Translations under genes and position numbers: made by a program
The notes under the pieces: generated by a model
What the model saw: only the letters and a program-made list of their open reading frames with translations
The model's database searches: none
What the model was told of the DNA's origin: nothing
In this document: positions 23,531 through 31,981 of the stretch, piece by piece
Layout of the letters: the number at the start of each line of letters is the position of its first letter
How positions within the stretch are numbered: position 1 is the stretch's first letter
DNA from: JACRBK01 sp964427955
Lineage (GTDB): Bacteria; Chloroflexota; Anaerolineae; Aggregatilineales; Aggregatilineaceae
DNA length: 38,652 nucleotides
Reading direction: 5' to 3'
Assembly: GCA_964427955.1 (NCBI GenBank)
Contig: CAYRWY010000012.1
Coordinates: 1 to 38,652, forward strand

Positions 23531-26353
23531 ATGAATCGATCAACGCTTCGCAAAATCTGGGGCGATCTCTGGATTCGGAAAGGTCGCACGCTGTTGGTCT
23601 CGCTCAGTATCTTCATCGGCGTGATGGGCGTCGTGACGCTGATCACCGCCGGGGATCTGCTGGTGAAGCAGCTTCAAAAGGACATTCAAGAAGCGGACCT
23701 GCCCATGCTGTCCATCTTCGTCAACGTTCCGCCGAGCGAAGGGGATGTCAAACTCGACAACCAGACCTACATCGCCGATCTGAAAGCCGCCTTCCCGGAA
23801 ATCACCGCCATCGAAGGTGAGGCGAACAACCCGCTGTACTGGAAGTTCTCCGACGAAAACCGCTTCCACGAAGCCCGCCTGTTTTCTTACACCAGCGCGT
23901 TTGCCGACAAGGTGTTGGAACCGATGCGCCTGGTAGAGGGCGACTATCCGCAGCCGGGACGATTGGAAATCGCCGTCGAACAGCGCATGGCCGAAGACTT
24001 CGATCTCAAGGTCGGGGATACGATCGATCTGCGGATGGTCGGCCAGGACGGCGTCCCCACGGAGCAGTGGACGATTTCCGCCATCGTGTTCCACGCCTAT
24101 AACGACGCCAGCAAGCAGGCCATGTATGCTCCGTATGAGGACGCGCAGGCGATCACCGGCATCGACGGCATCAATACCTTGAGCGTCCGGTTCAGCGACT
24201 TTGCGACGGCCAAGACCTCCCGCGAAGGCGTAGAAACGTTCATCAACGATCACACGCCCTATTCCGCCATGTTCGCGATGGCGGAAGATCCGGCGCAGAA
24301 CTCGTCGATTCAGGGCACCCAAGAATTCCGGACGATTCTGTCCGCGCTGGCCGTGGTCGCGATGCTGGTCTCCGGCTTTCTGGTCTTGAACGTGGTGAGC
24401 AATCTCGTCACCGAGCAGCGCAAGCAGATCGGGGTCATGAAATCGTTGGGCGCGACGCGCGTCGAAACCTTCGTGATCTACGGCGGGATCGCCGTCTCCT
24501 ATGGGCTGATCGGCATGATCCCCGGCGTGCTGGCCGGGATTCCGCTGGGGTACCAGATGGCCAGGCTCGTCGGCGACTTCGCCAACACCCTGATCGACTC
24601 GTTTGCCATCTCCCCGCTGGCCATCGTGATGGGCGTCGTCCTGGGGCTGGCCGTGCCGATCATCTCGTCGATCATCCCGGTCTACTTCGGCACGCGCGTC
24701 TCGATCCTGGAAGCGATGACCGACCTGGGGATCGGCGGCCATTACAGCATCGGCTTTCTGAACCGCCTGATCAAGACGCTGCCGCTCCCGCTGAATCTCA
24801 AGCAGTCCTTCAACAACCTGGTGCAGAAAAAAGCCCGCCTCGCCCTGACGGTGATCACCCTGACGCTGGCCCTGACGGCGTTCATGGGCGTCTCGGCGGT
24901 TTTCGTGAACATCAACGACGTCTTGCAGGACCTTCTCAACCAGTTCGAATATCAGGCCATCTTCCAGACCACCGACAGCCAGAAATTCGAGACGGTAGAG
25001 ACGCTGTTGGTAGATAATGTCGCCGGGATCAAAGAAGTCTATCCCGGCTCGGCCTCCATCGTTCAACTGGAAGGGTACGTCGCCCCCCGTACGGAGACCA
25101 ACCAGATCTTCATCAGCGGTGTGGCTACCGACCGCCCCAGCAAGGACAACTTCTATACCGCAGGGCGCGGCTGGCTGGACGATCCCGACCGTGACGGCAT
25201 CGTGCTGTCCAACGAGATCACCACGGCCATAGGCAAACACCTGGGCGACAAGGTGACCGTCATTGCGAACGGGCAAGGCCAGGAACTGGAGATCATCGGC
25301 ATCATCAACTTCCCGTTTCCGATTGGACTGATGCGCTGGCAGGATCTGGCGGAATTCACCGGCTATACGCTGGGTGCTCCTACCCCTAACCAGTACTTCA
25401 CCGCCGTAGGCGTGGATGGCTATACCGGCTCCCTGCCGGGCAGCCGTCTGACCGCCTGGGGCATCGATGCCACGACTGCCGCCTACGTGCAGATGGTCGC
25501 GGGTGAGCCTGTGACGCCCGGCCAGCCCGGCGTAATGCTCAGCGAAACCGCCGCCAGCGATGGCCACTACGCCGTGGGGGACGAGATCACCGTCCATGCG
25601 GGTGCCTGTCTGAAGGCGAGCGCCGTCACAACCGTGTCCGACGCGGCGGCAGACTGCACCGCGACGCTGCCCGTGGTGGGCATCTTCACCCCGCCCGCCC
25701 AGTTGGCGGCGGCCCAGGTGCCGAGCGATCTGGCGGCGTTCTTCTGGAAAGACCTGGCCACCCTGGAAGACATCAGCCTGGAGGGCGAGCCGGTCCCGAA
25801 TGCCTTCTTCGTGCTGTCCGACCAGAAAGATCCCAGCGCCCGCGAGGTCGATAAGCTAATCGAGCGCATCAACGACACGCTGGTGAGCAGCGGCATCACC
25901 GCCTCGTTCACCAACATGGTGGAAATCTCCGATCAAGCCTCGGATGCCATCCTGAGTATCGGGATCATCCTCAACATGGCGTCGCTCGTCATGGCGGCGG
26001 TGGGCGCGATTGGTCTGATCACCACGCTGTCCATCGCGGTCTTCGAACGCCAGAAGGAAATCGGCGTCATGCGCTCCGTCGGCGCCAAATCGCCCACCAT
26101 CATCGTCCAGTTTTTGGCCGAGGGGGTGCTGGTCGGCGTGCTGGCCTGGATCGTCGCCGCCCCGCTGAGCATCGGGCTGGCCTGGGCGCTCACCGAGATT
26201 CTGCCCTTCGGCGACTTCATCGCGTTCGCCTATCCCTTCATCCTGCTGCCGATCGGCTTTGTGGGCATCCTGATCGTCGCCACCATTTCGAGCGTGTGGC
26301 CCTCGGTTTCCGCCGCCCGCAAGACCGTGTCGAACATCCTGCGCTACCAGTAG
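23531..26353 (+). CDS. Double-FtsX ABC permease (MacB/BceB-like, full length)
   Basis: This permease of about 940 residues carries two MacB/FtsX units in one chain. Unit one has an N-terminal span (about 20-40), an extracytoplasmic domain (about 45-260) and three FtsX spans including VTEQRKQIGVMKSLGATRVETFVI. Unit two has a span near ARLALTVITLTLALTAFMG, a second extracytoplasmic domain and three C-terminal spans including AVFERQKEIGVMRSVGAKSPT. ATG 23531 is preferred, with GAGG 6 bases upstream; TTG 23519 and ATG 23525 are weaker. It is flanked by two ATPase genes. The family handles lipoproteins, lipids, antimicrobial peptides or envelope signals; the cargo here is unknown. Confidence 0.9.
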   Translation: MNRSTLRKIWGDLWIRKGRTLLVSLSIFIGVMGVVTLITAGDLLVKQLQKDIQEADLPMLSIFVNVPPSEGDVKLDNQTYIADLKAAFPEITAIEGEANNPLYWKFSDENRFHEARLFSYTSAFADKVLEPMRLVEGDYPQPGRLEIAVEQRMAEDFDLKVGDTIDLRMVGQDGVPTEQWTISAIVFHAYNDASKQAMYAPYEDAQAITGIDGINTLSVRFSDFATAKTSREGVETFINDHTPYSAMFAMAEDPAQNSSIQGTQEFRTILSALAVVAMLVSGFLVLNVVSNLVTEQRKQIGVMKSLGATRVETFVIYGGIAVSYGLIGMIPGVLAGIPLGYQMARLVGDFANTLIDSFAISPLAIVMGVVLGLAVPIISSIIPVYFGTRVSILEAMTDLGIGGHYSIGFLNRLIKTLPLPLNLKQSFNNLVQKKARLALTVITLTLALTAFMGVSAVFVNINDVLQDLLNQFEYQAIFQTTDSQKFETVETLLVDNVAGIKEVYPGSASIVQLEGYVAPRTETNQIFISGVATDRPSKDNFYTAGRGWLDDPDRDGIVLSNEITTAIGKHLGDKVTVIANGQGQELEIIGIINFPFPIGLMRWQDLAEFTGYTLGAPTPNQYFTAVGVDGYTGSLPGSRLTAWGIDATTAAYVQMVAGEPVTPGQPGVMLSETAASDGHYAVGDEITVHAGACLKASAVTTVSDAAADCTATLPVVGIFTPPAQLAAAQVPSDLAAFFWKDLATLEDISLEGEPVPNAFFVLSDQKDPSAREVDKLIERINDTLVSSGITASFTNMVEISDQASDAILSIGIILNMASLVMAAVGAIGLITTLSIAVFERQKEIGVMRSVGAKSPTIIVQFLAEGVLVGVLAWIVAAPLSIGLAWALTEILPFGDFIAFAYPFILLPIGFVGILIVATISSVWPSVSAARKTVSNILRYQ

Positions 26354-26361
26354 AGGACATC

Positions 26362-27081
26362 ATGGACAAGCTGATTTCACTGCAAGCGGTCGAAAAAACC
26401 TACAAAATGAAAGGGGGGCTGGTTCATGCCCTGCGCGGCGTGAACTTCGAGATCTCGCCAGGCGAATTCGTGGCCCTGGTCGGTCCCTCGGGCAGCGGCA
26501 AGAGTACGCTCATCAACATGATCACGGGCATTGACCGTCCGACCCAGGGCGAAGTGTATGTAGCCGGACAACGGCTGACCCACATGGGCGAAGATCAGGT
26601 CGCCGGGTGGCGCGGGAAAAATGTGGGCGTCGTGTTTCAATTTTTCCAACTCCTGCCCTCGCTCACCGTGATGGAAAACGTGATGATGCCGATGGTCTAC
26701 GCGCACACTTATTCCGGTCAGCGCCAGCAGCGCGCCCTGGAACTCCTCGATCTGGTCGATCTCGCCGAAGTGGCCGACAAATACCCCAGCCAGATCTCAG
26801 GGGGACAGCAGCAGCGGGCCGCGATTGCGCGGGCACTGGCCAACGATCCGCCACTGATCGTGGGGGATGAGCCGACCGGCAACCTCGATTCGGTGTCGGC
26901 AGGGCTGATGTTCGCGCTGTTCGAGGATCTGGTCGCTCAGGGAAAGACGATGGTGATGGTCACTCACGACAAGGATCTGGCGGGCAAGGTGCCGCGCGTC
27001 CACGAAGTGCGCGATGGACTGCTCCTGGATTCGTCGCAGGTTGACCGGCGCCTGTTGGCCCAGACCTCCAAAACTCCATAG
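26362..27081 (+). CDS. ABC transporter ATPase (MacB/LolD-like), second of two
   Basis: This 239-residue ATPase has Walker A GPSGSGKST, Q-loop VFQFFQLLPSLTVMEN, signature ISGGQQQR, Walker B LIVGDEPTGNLD and a normal H-loop MVTHDKD. AGAGGA sits a few bases upstream of ATG 26362, which itself lies 8 bases after the permease stop. It closely resembles the ATPase encoded at 22799 but keeps the catalytic H-loop His, so the pair may form an asymmetric heterodimer on one double-FtsX permease. Its final codons (KTP-stop) lie inside a sequence that is repeated in inverted orientation near 32.0 kb. Confidence 0.93.
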   Translation: MDKLISLQAVEKTYKMKGGLVHALRGVNFEISPGEFVALVGPSGSGKSTLINMITGIDRPTQGEVYVAGQRLTHMGEDQVAGWRGKNVGVVFQFFQLLPSLTVMENVMMPMVYAHTYSGQRQQRALELLDLVDLAEVADKYPSQISGGQQQRAAIARALANDPPLIVGDEPTGNLDSVSAGLMFALFEDLVAQGKTMVMVTHDKDLAGKVPRVHEVRDGLLLDSSQVDRRLLAQTSKTP

Positions 27082-27163
27082 ACAAGTGAATTGAATCGCG
27101 AGCATATCCAGACCGGCTGGTAGAACAGGCCGGTTTTTGTTGATAGAAAAGGGGAGAATATGG
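27070..27163 (+). repeat. Inverted repeat copy A (94 bp)
   Basis: This segment matches the reverse complement of 31978-32072 with about eight differences and one single-base gap, about 90% by eye. It spans the last codons of the second ATPase gene, a terminator and a GGGGAGA-ATATGG start-like sequence. The two copies bound about 4.8 kb that holds the GH67, DUF711 and ACT genes. Confidence 0.93.
27112..27138 (+). terminator. Rho-independent terminator of the ABC operon
   Basis: The stem ACCGGC/GCCGGT (27112-27117 and 27129-27134), extended by TG/CA with one bulged base, is followed by TTTTT (27134-27138). It ends the ATPase-permease-ATPase operon and lies inside repeat copy A. Confidence 0.85.
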
Positions 27164-27296
27164 TCAGTTCATGGTTCCACAGGTTGCCTCACTGCTGGTC
27201 GATGGTGAGCCACGACAGCCTGCCGTCCAGCCGCTCACAAGCCATGACCCGACAAACGCCCGTCGCAGCGCTGGCTCGAACTCAGCAAAGCAAGTG

Positions 27297-29435
27297 TCAG
27301 AAGCGCCGTTCGGTAATCCCTGGCACATAGTAGTGGCTCAAGTTGACGAAATATTCAAGCGACTCGGTAGGCTGCTCGTATTCGAGAGGAATGGCCAGGT
27401 TGGAGAATGTCTGGAAATAGAGCAGACAGGCGTCACGCCACCAACGGGCTTCCTTTTCTTGAATCTTGAGCAGCACTCTGACATGTTCGAACCGGGCGGG
27501 GTCAACAAACTCGGCCAGCGCCTCCCAGGTGCGCTGCATCTGGCGGACTGATTCGACGCCGTGGTTGTACTTGAAACAGAGTTCATCCCACAAGGTGCGT
27601 CCGGATTTCATCGTATGCTGCCAGGGCACGTGATGAAACCAGAGTAACAGGTTTTCCGGGCAGGTGTCCAGGTTGGAAACCAGCTCACGGTAGGGTGAAA
27701 AGTATTGGCTGACCGCATCGCTGCCGGTGGACGTGCGATCAAAACCGATCCCAATGGAATCCGCCCGGTGATAATAGAGCGACGTCCAATCCGCACGGCC
27801 CCCTTCCACCCAGGGGCCAGGGCCAAAGTGATGGTCGCGGGCCATGATATGATGCAGCCCCAGAGGAGTCATATACTCTACCACCGCCTCGCGCGATTCG
27901 ATCATCATGGCCGTGGCCGGGCCAACAAACCGCTCATCTGGGGTGAACGTCATACGCAGCCAATCGTCCGCTATTTCCTCTGAGGAAATGCGATGATCCC
28001 AGGCCAACCGCCCAAAGGCAAACCAGTTGGCAGCCGCGAAGGGATGCCCGCACCAGTTGCGGTCGGAGCCACTATTCGCGATCCCCGCCATTCCCGATAA
28101 GCCGTGCCCATCCAAGCTGCCATCGATCACATTCGCCACCAGGGAACGAGCTCCGCGACAGTGGGTATCCGCGTCCAGGGTTTCCTTGAACAGTGGCGCC
28201 AGATAGACGAGGTGAGTCGCGCAGCCCAAATATTCCTGAGCCAACTGCACTTCGAGGCTCAACGGCGTTTGGGGCATAGCTCCCAATAAGGGGTGATACG
28301 GTTCTCGAGGTTGAAAGTCAATAGGTCCGTTTTTGGCCTGCAAAAGCACATTCGGTTGAAACATCCCATCCTGGGGAACCAGATCGTTATAAGCTTGTTT
28401 GGCCCGGTCCTCCGGGGTCTTGTCATCATAGATGAAGGCGCGCCAACTCACGACCCCTCCATAGGGAGCCAGCGCGCTGGCGAGCACATTTGCTCCCTCT
28501 GAGTGAGACCGGTGGTAGTCATGTGGGCCGGGCTGCCCTTCTGAATTCGCCTTGATGACAAAACCTCCAAAATCAGGGATAAGTTCGTAAATCTCGGCGA
28601 CTTTGGTTTTCCACCAGGCGATCACCTCAGGCTCCAGAGGATCGGCTGTCGTCAGCCTGCCAAGCTCGATAGGGGCACTGAACCGGGCAGTAAGATAGAT
28701 GCGTATCCCATAAGGTCGGAACACCTCCGCCAGTGCTGCCGCTTTGATGAGGTACTGCCGTGTCAAGATCAGCGGATTCGCATTCGTGTTGGTCAGGACC
28801 GTGCCATTGATCCCCACGGAAGCATTCGCGCGCGCATAATCCTTATACCGGGGGGAAATGTAGTCCGGCAGTTTATGCCAGTCCCAAAGCGAATACCCGG
28901 CATAACCGCGCTCGATTGTGCCGTCCAGATTGTCCCAATGATTGAGCATTCGGAGCTTGATTTTCGGGGCGCTGATGATACGCAGATTATCGAGCGATTT
29001 CCCGGTTTGAAGATAGCGCAGGAAATGAAAGACGCCGTAGAGTACGCCGACGTCCGTATTGGCGGCGATAGCGGTGCAATCTTGACCATGAACAGGCGTA
29101 CGGACGATCACATAACCCTCGCTGCCCACCCCGGCCAGTTCGTGTTGAAGATTACAGGCGGCGATCAGCGGGGAACGGTGCGGCGTGCCCACCACCAGCG
29201 TCCCATGACGGCTGACCTGGTTTACCATGACGGCGGGCGTGCCGAGCAGACCCTCCAGGGCCAGCACCAGTTCTTCGCGTGCTGCCAGCAAGGTGGGCGA
29301 AGCAGCTTCAAAGGCCACACAGGTGAGCGCTTTTCGATACTTCACCAGGGTGCGCTCATCAGCGATTAACACATAGCGCATCCAGAGTTGGTAGCCGTCT
29401 TCAGGACTAAGCTTTTTCTTGGAGTTCTGGTCCAT
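27297..29435 (-). CDS. aguA: GH67 alpha-glucuronidase
   Basis: This 712-residue enzyme is predicted to remove 4-O-methyl-glucuronic acid from the non-reducing end of xylo-oligosaccharides. It opens with DGYQLWMRY, the family start, and has the acid Glu299 in GFVIKANSEGQPGP followed by HDYHRSHSEGANVLA. The paired general-base residues are Asp373 in KNGPIDFQPREP and Glu401 in LAQEYLG. No signal peptide is seen, so it should act in the cytoplasm on imported aldouronic acids. ATG 29435 follows a GGGGG stretch; a TTG one codon earlier is possible. It stands alone inside the repeat-bounded segment, leftward, next to an insertion-sequence fragment. The Opp-type importer at 32-38 kb is a plausible supplier of its substrate. 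Confidence 0.94.
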   Translation of the reverse strand: MDQNSKKKLSPEDGYQLWMRYVLIADERTLVKYRKALTCVAFEAASPTLLAAREELVLALEGLLGTPAVMVNQVSRHGTLVVGTPHRSPLIAACNLQHELAGVGSEGYVIVRTPVHGQDCTAIAANTDVGVLYGVFHFLRYLQTGKSLDNLRIISAPKIKLRMLNHWDNLDGTIERGYAGYSLWDWHKLPDYISPRYKDYARANASVGINGTVLTNTNANPLILTRQYLIKAAALAEVFRPYGIRIYLTARFSAPIELGRLTTADPLEPEVIAWWKTKVAEIYELIPDFGGFVIKANSEGQPGPHDYHRSHSEGANVLASALAPYGGVVSWRAFIYDDKTPEDRAKQAYNDLVPQDGMFQPNVLLQAKNGPIDFQPREPYHPLLGAMPQTPLSLEVQLAQEYLGCATHLVYLAPLFKETLDADTHCRGARSLVANVIDGSLDGHGLSGMAGIANSGSDRNWCGHPFAAANWFAFGRLAWDHRISSEEIADDWLRMTFTPDERFVGPATAMMIESREAVVEYMTPLGLHHIMARDHHFGPGPWVEGGRADWTSLYYHRADSIGIGFDRTSTGSDAVSQYFSPYRELVSNLDTCPENLLLWFHHVPWQHTMKSGRTLWDELCFKYNHGVESVRQMQRTWEALAEFVDPARFEHVRVLLKIQEKEARWWRDACLLYFQTFSNLAIPLEYEQPTESLEYFVNLSHYYVPGITERRF

Positions 29436-29579
29436 CAATACCCCCGCCTCAATTTTGAGATGTTTTCTAAAGGCAAAAATGTTTGAAAGAATCTAGAATG
29501 ATCTTATTTCAACGTTAAGGTATATCGGGGACAGATGCAGCCCCCCAATATAATGGAGACTCCTTAACGGTTATTACGC

Positions 29580-29702
29580 CTACATCACCACTGACTTCGT
29601 CGTCGATGAGGGCTTCAGATAATCCCTCAACGCGTCCGCGATGAAGGCCGGGCCATTATCCGACAGCCGCCACGGACGATACTTAACCTGGATGTGTGGT
29701 AC
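29580..29702 (-). pseudogene. IS3-family transposase (orfB) remnant
   Basis: A frame of about 40 codons contains VKYRPWRLSDNGPAFIADAL, the block around the second catalytic Asp of the IS3-type integrase core (usual form RP-LLSDNGP-Y). It breaks off after RDYLK into unrelated codons and a stop, and the rest of the transposase is missing. A nearby GGGGACAGATGCAGCC (29527-29542) could be part of an element end but is unproven. It lies five bases past the DUF711 stop, in the 271-bp gap before GH67. It is evidence of past insertion and decay. Confidence 0.7.
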
Positions 29703-29706
29703 GGCC

Positions 29707-31086
29707 TTAGTTGCGTAAGCTATGAATGGGCGCGGGGATTTTTCCGCCGAAAGCGACGAATCGTTCAGATTTGCCCGCGTTACGAACGGGCATCACGACG
29801 GATTCCCCGAATAAGCCACCAAATGACACGAATTCGCCAGCATCCTTGCCTGGAACGGGAATTACACGGACGGCGGTAGTTTTATTGTTAATCATCCCGA
29901 TCACCATTTCATCAGCGATAATGGCAGAAATGGTCGCGGCGTCGGTCGAGCCGGGGATGGCAATCATATCGAGGCCGACAGAGCAAACGCTGGTGATTGC
30001 TTCTAGTTTTTCCAGAACAAGACTGTCATCGGCCACGGCGTCGGCTAAGGCTTTGTCTTCGCAGACGGGGATAAATGCGCCACTTAACCCCCCAACACTC
30101 TGAGACGCGAATGCGCCGCCTTTTTTTACAGCGTCATTTAACAGCGCGACGATGGCAGTAGTACCGGGTGCGCCGATAGCATCAACGCCGAGAATTCGAA
30201 TAATCTCTCCGACGCTATCGCCCACGTGGGGGGTCGGAGCCAGCGATAAATCCACGACACCAAACGGAATGTTGAGCGTTTCTGCGACACGGCGTCCGAT
30301 GAGTTCGCCGCAGCGTGTGACGCGGAAAGCGGCGCGTTTAATTTCATCGGCGAGATCGTGTAAGCCGGGGAGCTTTCCATCGTTTTCGTTGAGTTTGCGC
30401 TGCAAGGCACGGTGAATGACACCGGGACCGCTGACGCCAACATTGATTAAGACTTCATGCTGACCAATCCCGTGAATAGCACCGGCCATGAAGGGATTAT
30501 TGATAGGCTGGTTGGTGAAAACGACAAATTTCGCAGCGCCAAAACCACCCGAAGCGGCGCTGCGCTCCGCCAATCCCTTAATCATGTGCCCCACTTCGAC
30601 GATGGCATCCATGTTGATACCTTCGCGGGTGGTGCCGACGTTGATAGAACCGCATACACGGTCAGTTTCGTTAAGCGCCTGAGGTATGGCGCGTATGAGC
30701 GCCTGGTCGGCGGCACTCATGCCGTTTTCAACTTTGGCGGAGAATCCGCCGACGAAATCAACACCGACTTCTTTGGCGGCCTGGTCCAGGGCGTGGGCTA
30801 ATTGGATAAATTCAGTTTCACCACAGCTCGCGCCGACGTGGGCAATGGGGGTGATCGAAACCCGTTTGTTTACCACGGGGATGCCGTACTTGTGGCTGAT
30901 TTCTTCGCAGGTCTCTACGAGGTTTCCCGCGTAGCGGTGGATTTTGGCTTTGATATTAGCGCAGGTGCGGTCAATGTCGTCGCTGCGACAGTCTAACAGG
31001 TCGATGCCCATCGTAACGGTGCGCACGTCCAGGTTTTCGTCCTGAATCATGGATACGGTATCTAGAATTTTCTCGGAGCGAATCAT
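29707..31086 (-). CDS. PFL-like DUF711/UPF0210 family protein
   Basis: This 459-residue protein begins MIRSEKILDTVSMIQDENLD and has DVRTVTMGIDLLDC, the stretch from NKRVSITPIAHV to GASCG, and the family ending IPAPIHSLRN. It is therefore a complete DUF711/UPF0210 member. The fold is related to pyruvate formate-lyase-like barrels, but no activity is established to my knowledge. The gene overlaps the ACT-domain gene by four bases (ATGA), the standard partner arrangement for this family. The chain is intact even though an insertion-sequence fragment follows its stop by five bases. Confidence 0.9.
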   Translation of the reverse strand: MIRSEKILDTVSMIQDENLDVRTVTMGIDLLDCRSDDIDRTCANIKAKIHRYAGNLVETCEEISHKYGIPVVNKRVSITPIAHVGASCGETEFIQLAHALDQAAKEVGVDFVGGFSAKVENGMSAADQALIRAIPQALNETDRVCGSINVGTTREGINMDAIVEVGHMIKGLAERSAASGGFGAAKFVVFTNQPINNPFMAGAIHGIGQHEVLINVGVSGPGVIHRALQRKLNENDGKLPGLHDLADEIKRAAFRVTRCGELIGRRVAETLNIPFGVVDLSLAPTPHVGDSVGEIIRILGVDAIGAPGTTAIVALLNDAVKKGGAFASQSVGGLSGAFIPVCEDKALADAVADDSLVLEKLEAITSVCSVGLDMIAIPGSTDAATISAIIADEMVIGMINNKTTAVRVIPVPGKDAGEFVSFGGLFGESVVMPVRNAGKSERFVAFGGKIPAPIHSLRN

Positions 31087-31649
31087 AAGGGCATACTCAC
31101 TTCCTGGGTTGCCTGAAATACATCGTGGTGTTGTAGGGTTACGGACATGGTGTTTTCTGCACTGAATGTTTTCAGGGCGCTGTGGGTGTTTTTTAAGTCG
31201 GCACCATTTAAATCGACTAACAGGAGCATCATGTAGGTGCCGTCTACCGCGCGGGTGTCCAGGTCTAAAATGTTAATGCCGTGTTCGGCACAAAATCCGG
31301 TTACTGCGGCAACAAAACCGATGCGATCTTTGCCGCTAGCAGTGAGCACATAGGCGTTTTGCGCACTACCGGCATTGGGTTTGGTGGGTGGCAGTATGTC
31401 CAGCGTTTTGATGCTGATATCGAGTTCCACGCCCAGTTGGACACCTGCTTCTTTCAGCTTTGTGATGAGTTGGTCTTTGCTGACGGTATCTGGCAGGGAC
31501 GTCAGCAAAATCATGGCGAAATAGCTTCTTAATACAGTTTGACTCAGATCCGCGATATCGCCGCCAAGCTCGCTTATTCTTTGTGAGACGGCGTGAATAA
31601 TGCCAATGCGATCTTCTGCCATGACGGAAATTGCATAATTATTGGTCAT
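31083..31649 (-). CDS. ACT-domain regulatory protein (UPF0237/GcvR-like)
   Basis: This 188-residue protein has two ACT domains. The first starts NYAISVMAEDRIGIIHAVSQ and the second YVLTASGKDRIGFVAAVTGF, with matching FAMILL and YMMLLLVDL strands. ACT domains bind amino acids or similar small molecules. ATG 31649 is preferred over codons further upstream because GGAGAG precedes it and an extended -10 promoter lies just before it. It is translationally coupled to the DUF711 gene and presumably regulates that protein. The ligand is unknown. Most single UPF0237 proteins have about 90 residues, so this is the two-domain form. Confidence 0.88.
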   Translation of the reverse strand: MTNNYAISVMAEDRIGIIHAVSQRISELGGDIADLSQTVLRSYFAMILLTSLPDTVSKDQLITKLKEAGVQLGVELDISIKTLDILPPTKPNAGSAQNAYVLTASGKDRIGFVAAVTGFCAEHGINILDLDTRAVDGTYMMLLLVDLNGADLKNTHSALKTFSAENTMSVTLQHHDVFQATQEVSMPL

Positions 31650-31676
31650 AAGCTCTCCGAGGAAAAAAGTTGCCGC

Positions 31677-31685
31677 ATTGTAGCA
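31677..31685 (-). promoter_or_regulatory. Extended -10 promoter of the ACT-DUF711 operon
   Basis: On the minus strand TGCTACAAT (31685-31677) matches the extended -10 form TGnTATAAT with one mismatch. Transcription would begin near 31670, giving a leader of about 20 bases before ATG 31649. No good -35 is seen, as is usual for extended -10 promoters. Confidence 0.5.
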
Positions 31686-31795
31686 AAAAATAATGCTGCC
31701 CGCACCCCTCATGGATAGGCTGATTTCCGGTAAGGGTTAAAAAGTCGACCACTAACCAGTTCTTCGCCCAAGCCTTTCGGCATGAGCAGCGATCA

Positions 31796-31981
31796 TTATG
31801 TGCGCTTCCCGTGCAGAATCTGGTTCACGCGCTGTTCCGAAATGTCGTAAGCCTGCGCGAGACTGGCACCTGTTTCACCGGCTTCATAAGGCGCAATGAT
31901 CTCCGCATTCCGTTCGGTCTTTTCGATATGGTCTGTCTGCGCCTCAGTTCATGGGCGTATGAAGTTTTTAGACCATGCCAT
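31796..31981 (-). pseudogene. Small HTH protein gene, broken near its start
   Basis: From ATG 31981 the frame reads MAWSKNFIRP, then TGA at 31951-31949. It then continues open for 50 codons (TEAQTDHIEKTERNAEI, then a helix-turn-helix-like region containing GASLAQAYDISEQRVNQIL) to TAA at 31796. Alternatively a start ATG-ACT-GAG may have been broken by one added A (ATGAACTGAG). Either way, the HTH part has no clean in-frame start. The ATG and its GGGAAG site lie in repeat copy B. It resembles a small Mor/phage-type regulator, but the family is uncertain. In the 437 bp between 31650 and 32086 I see only this, the promoter, the repeat and a terminator. Confidence 0.6.

Noticed and set aside
23540..25597. 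A 685-codon open frame on the minus strand across the large permease gene
   Set aside because: Its translation is rich in Arg, Asp, His and Gly with no domain pattern, and the plus strand has clear FtsX motifs. It is a GC-rich shadow frame.
27171..27551. A 126-codon plus-strand frame beginning near repeat copy A
   Set aside because: Most of it is antisense to the conserved GH67 C-terminus, and its start region has no domain pattern.
31949..31951. Selenocysteine at the in-frame TGA of the small HTH gene
   Set aside because: No plausible SECIS hairpin follows, the product is a small DNA-binding protein, and a one-base insertion at ATGACTGAG explains the break more simply.
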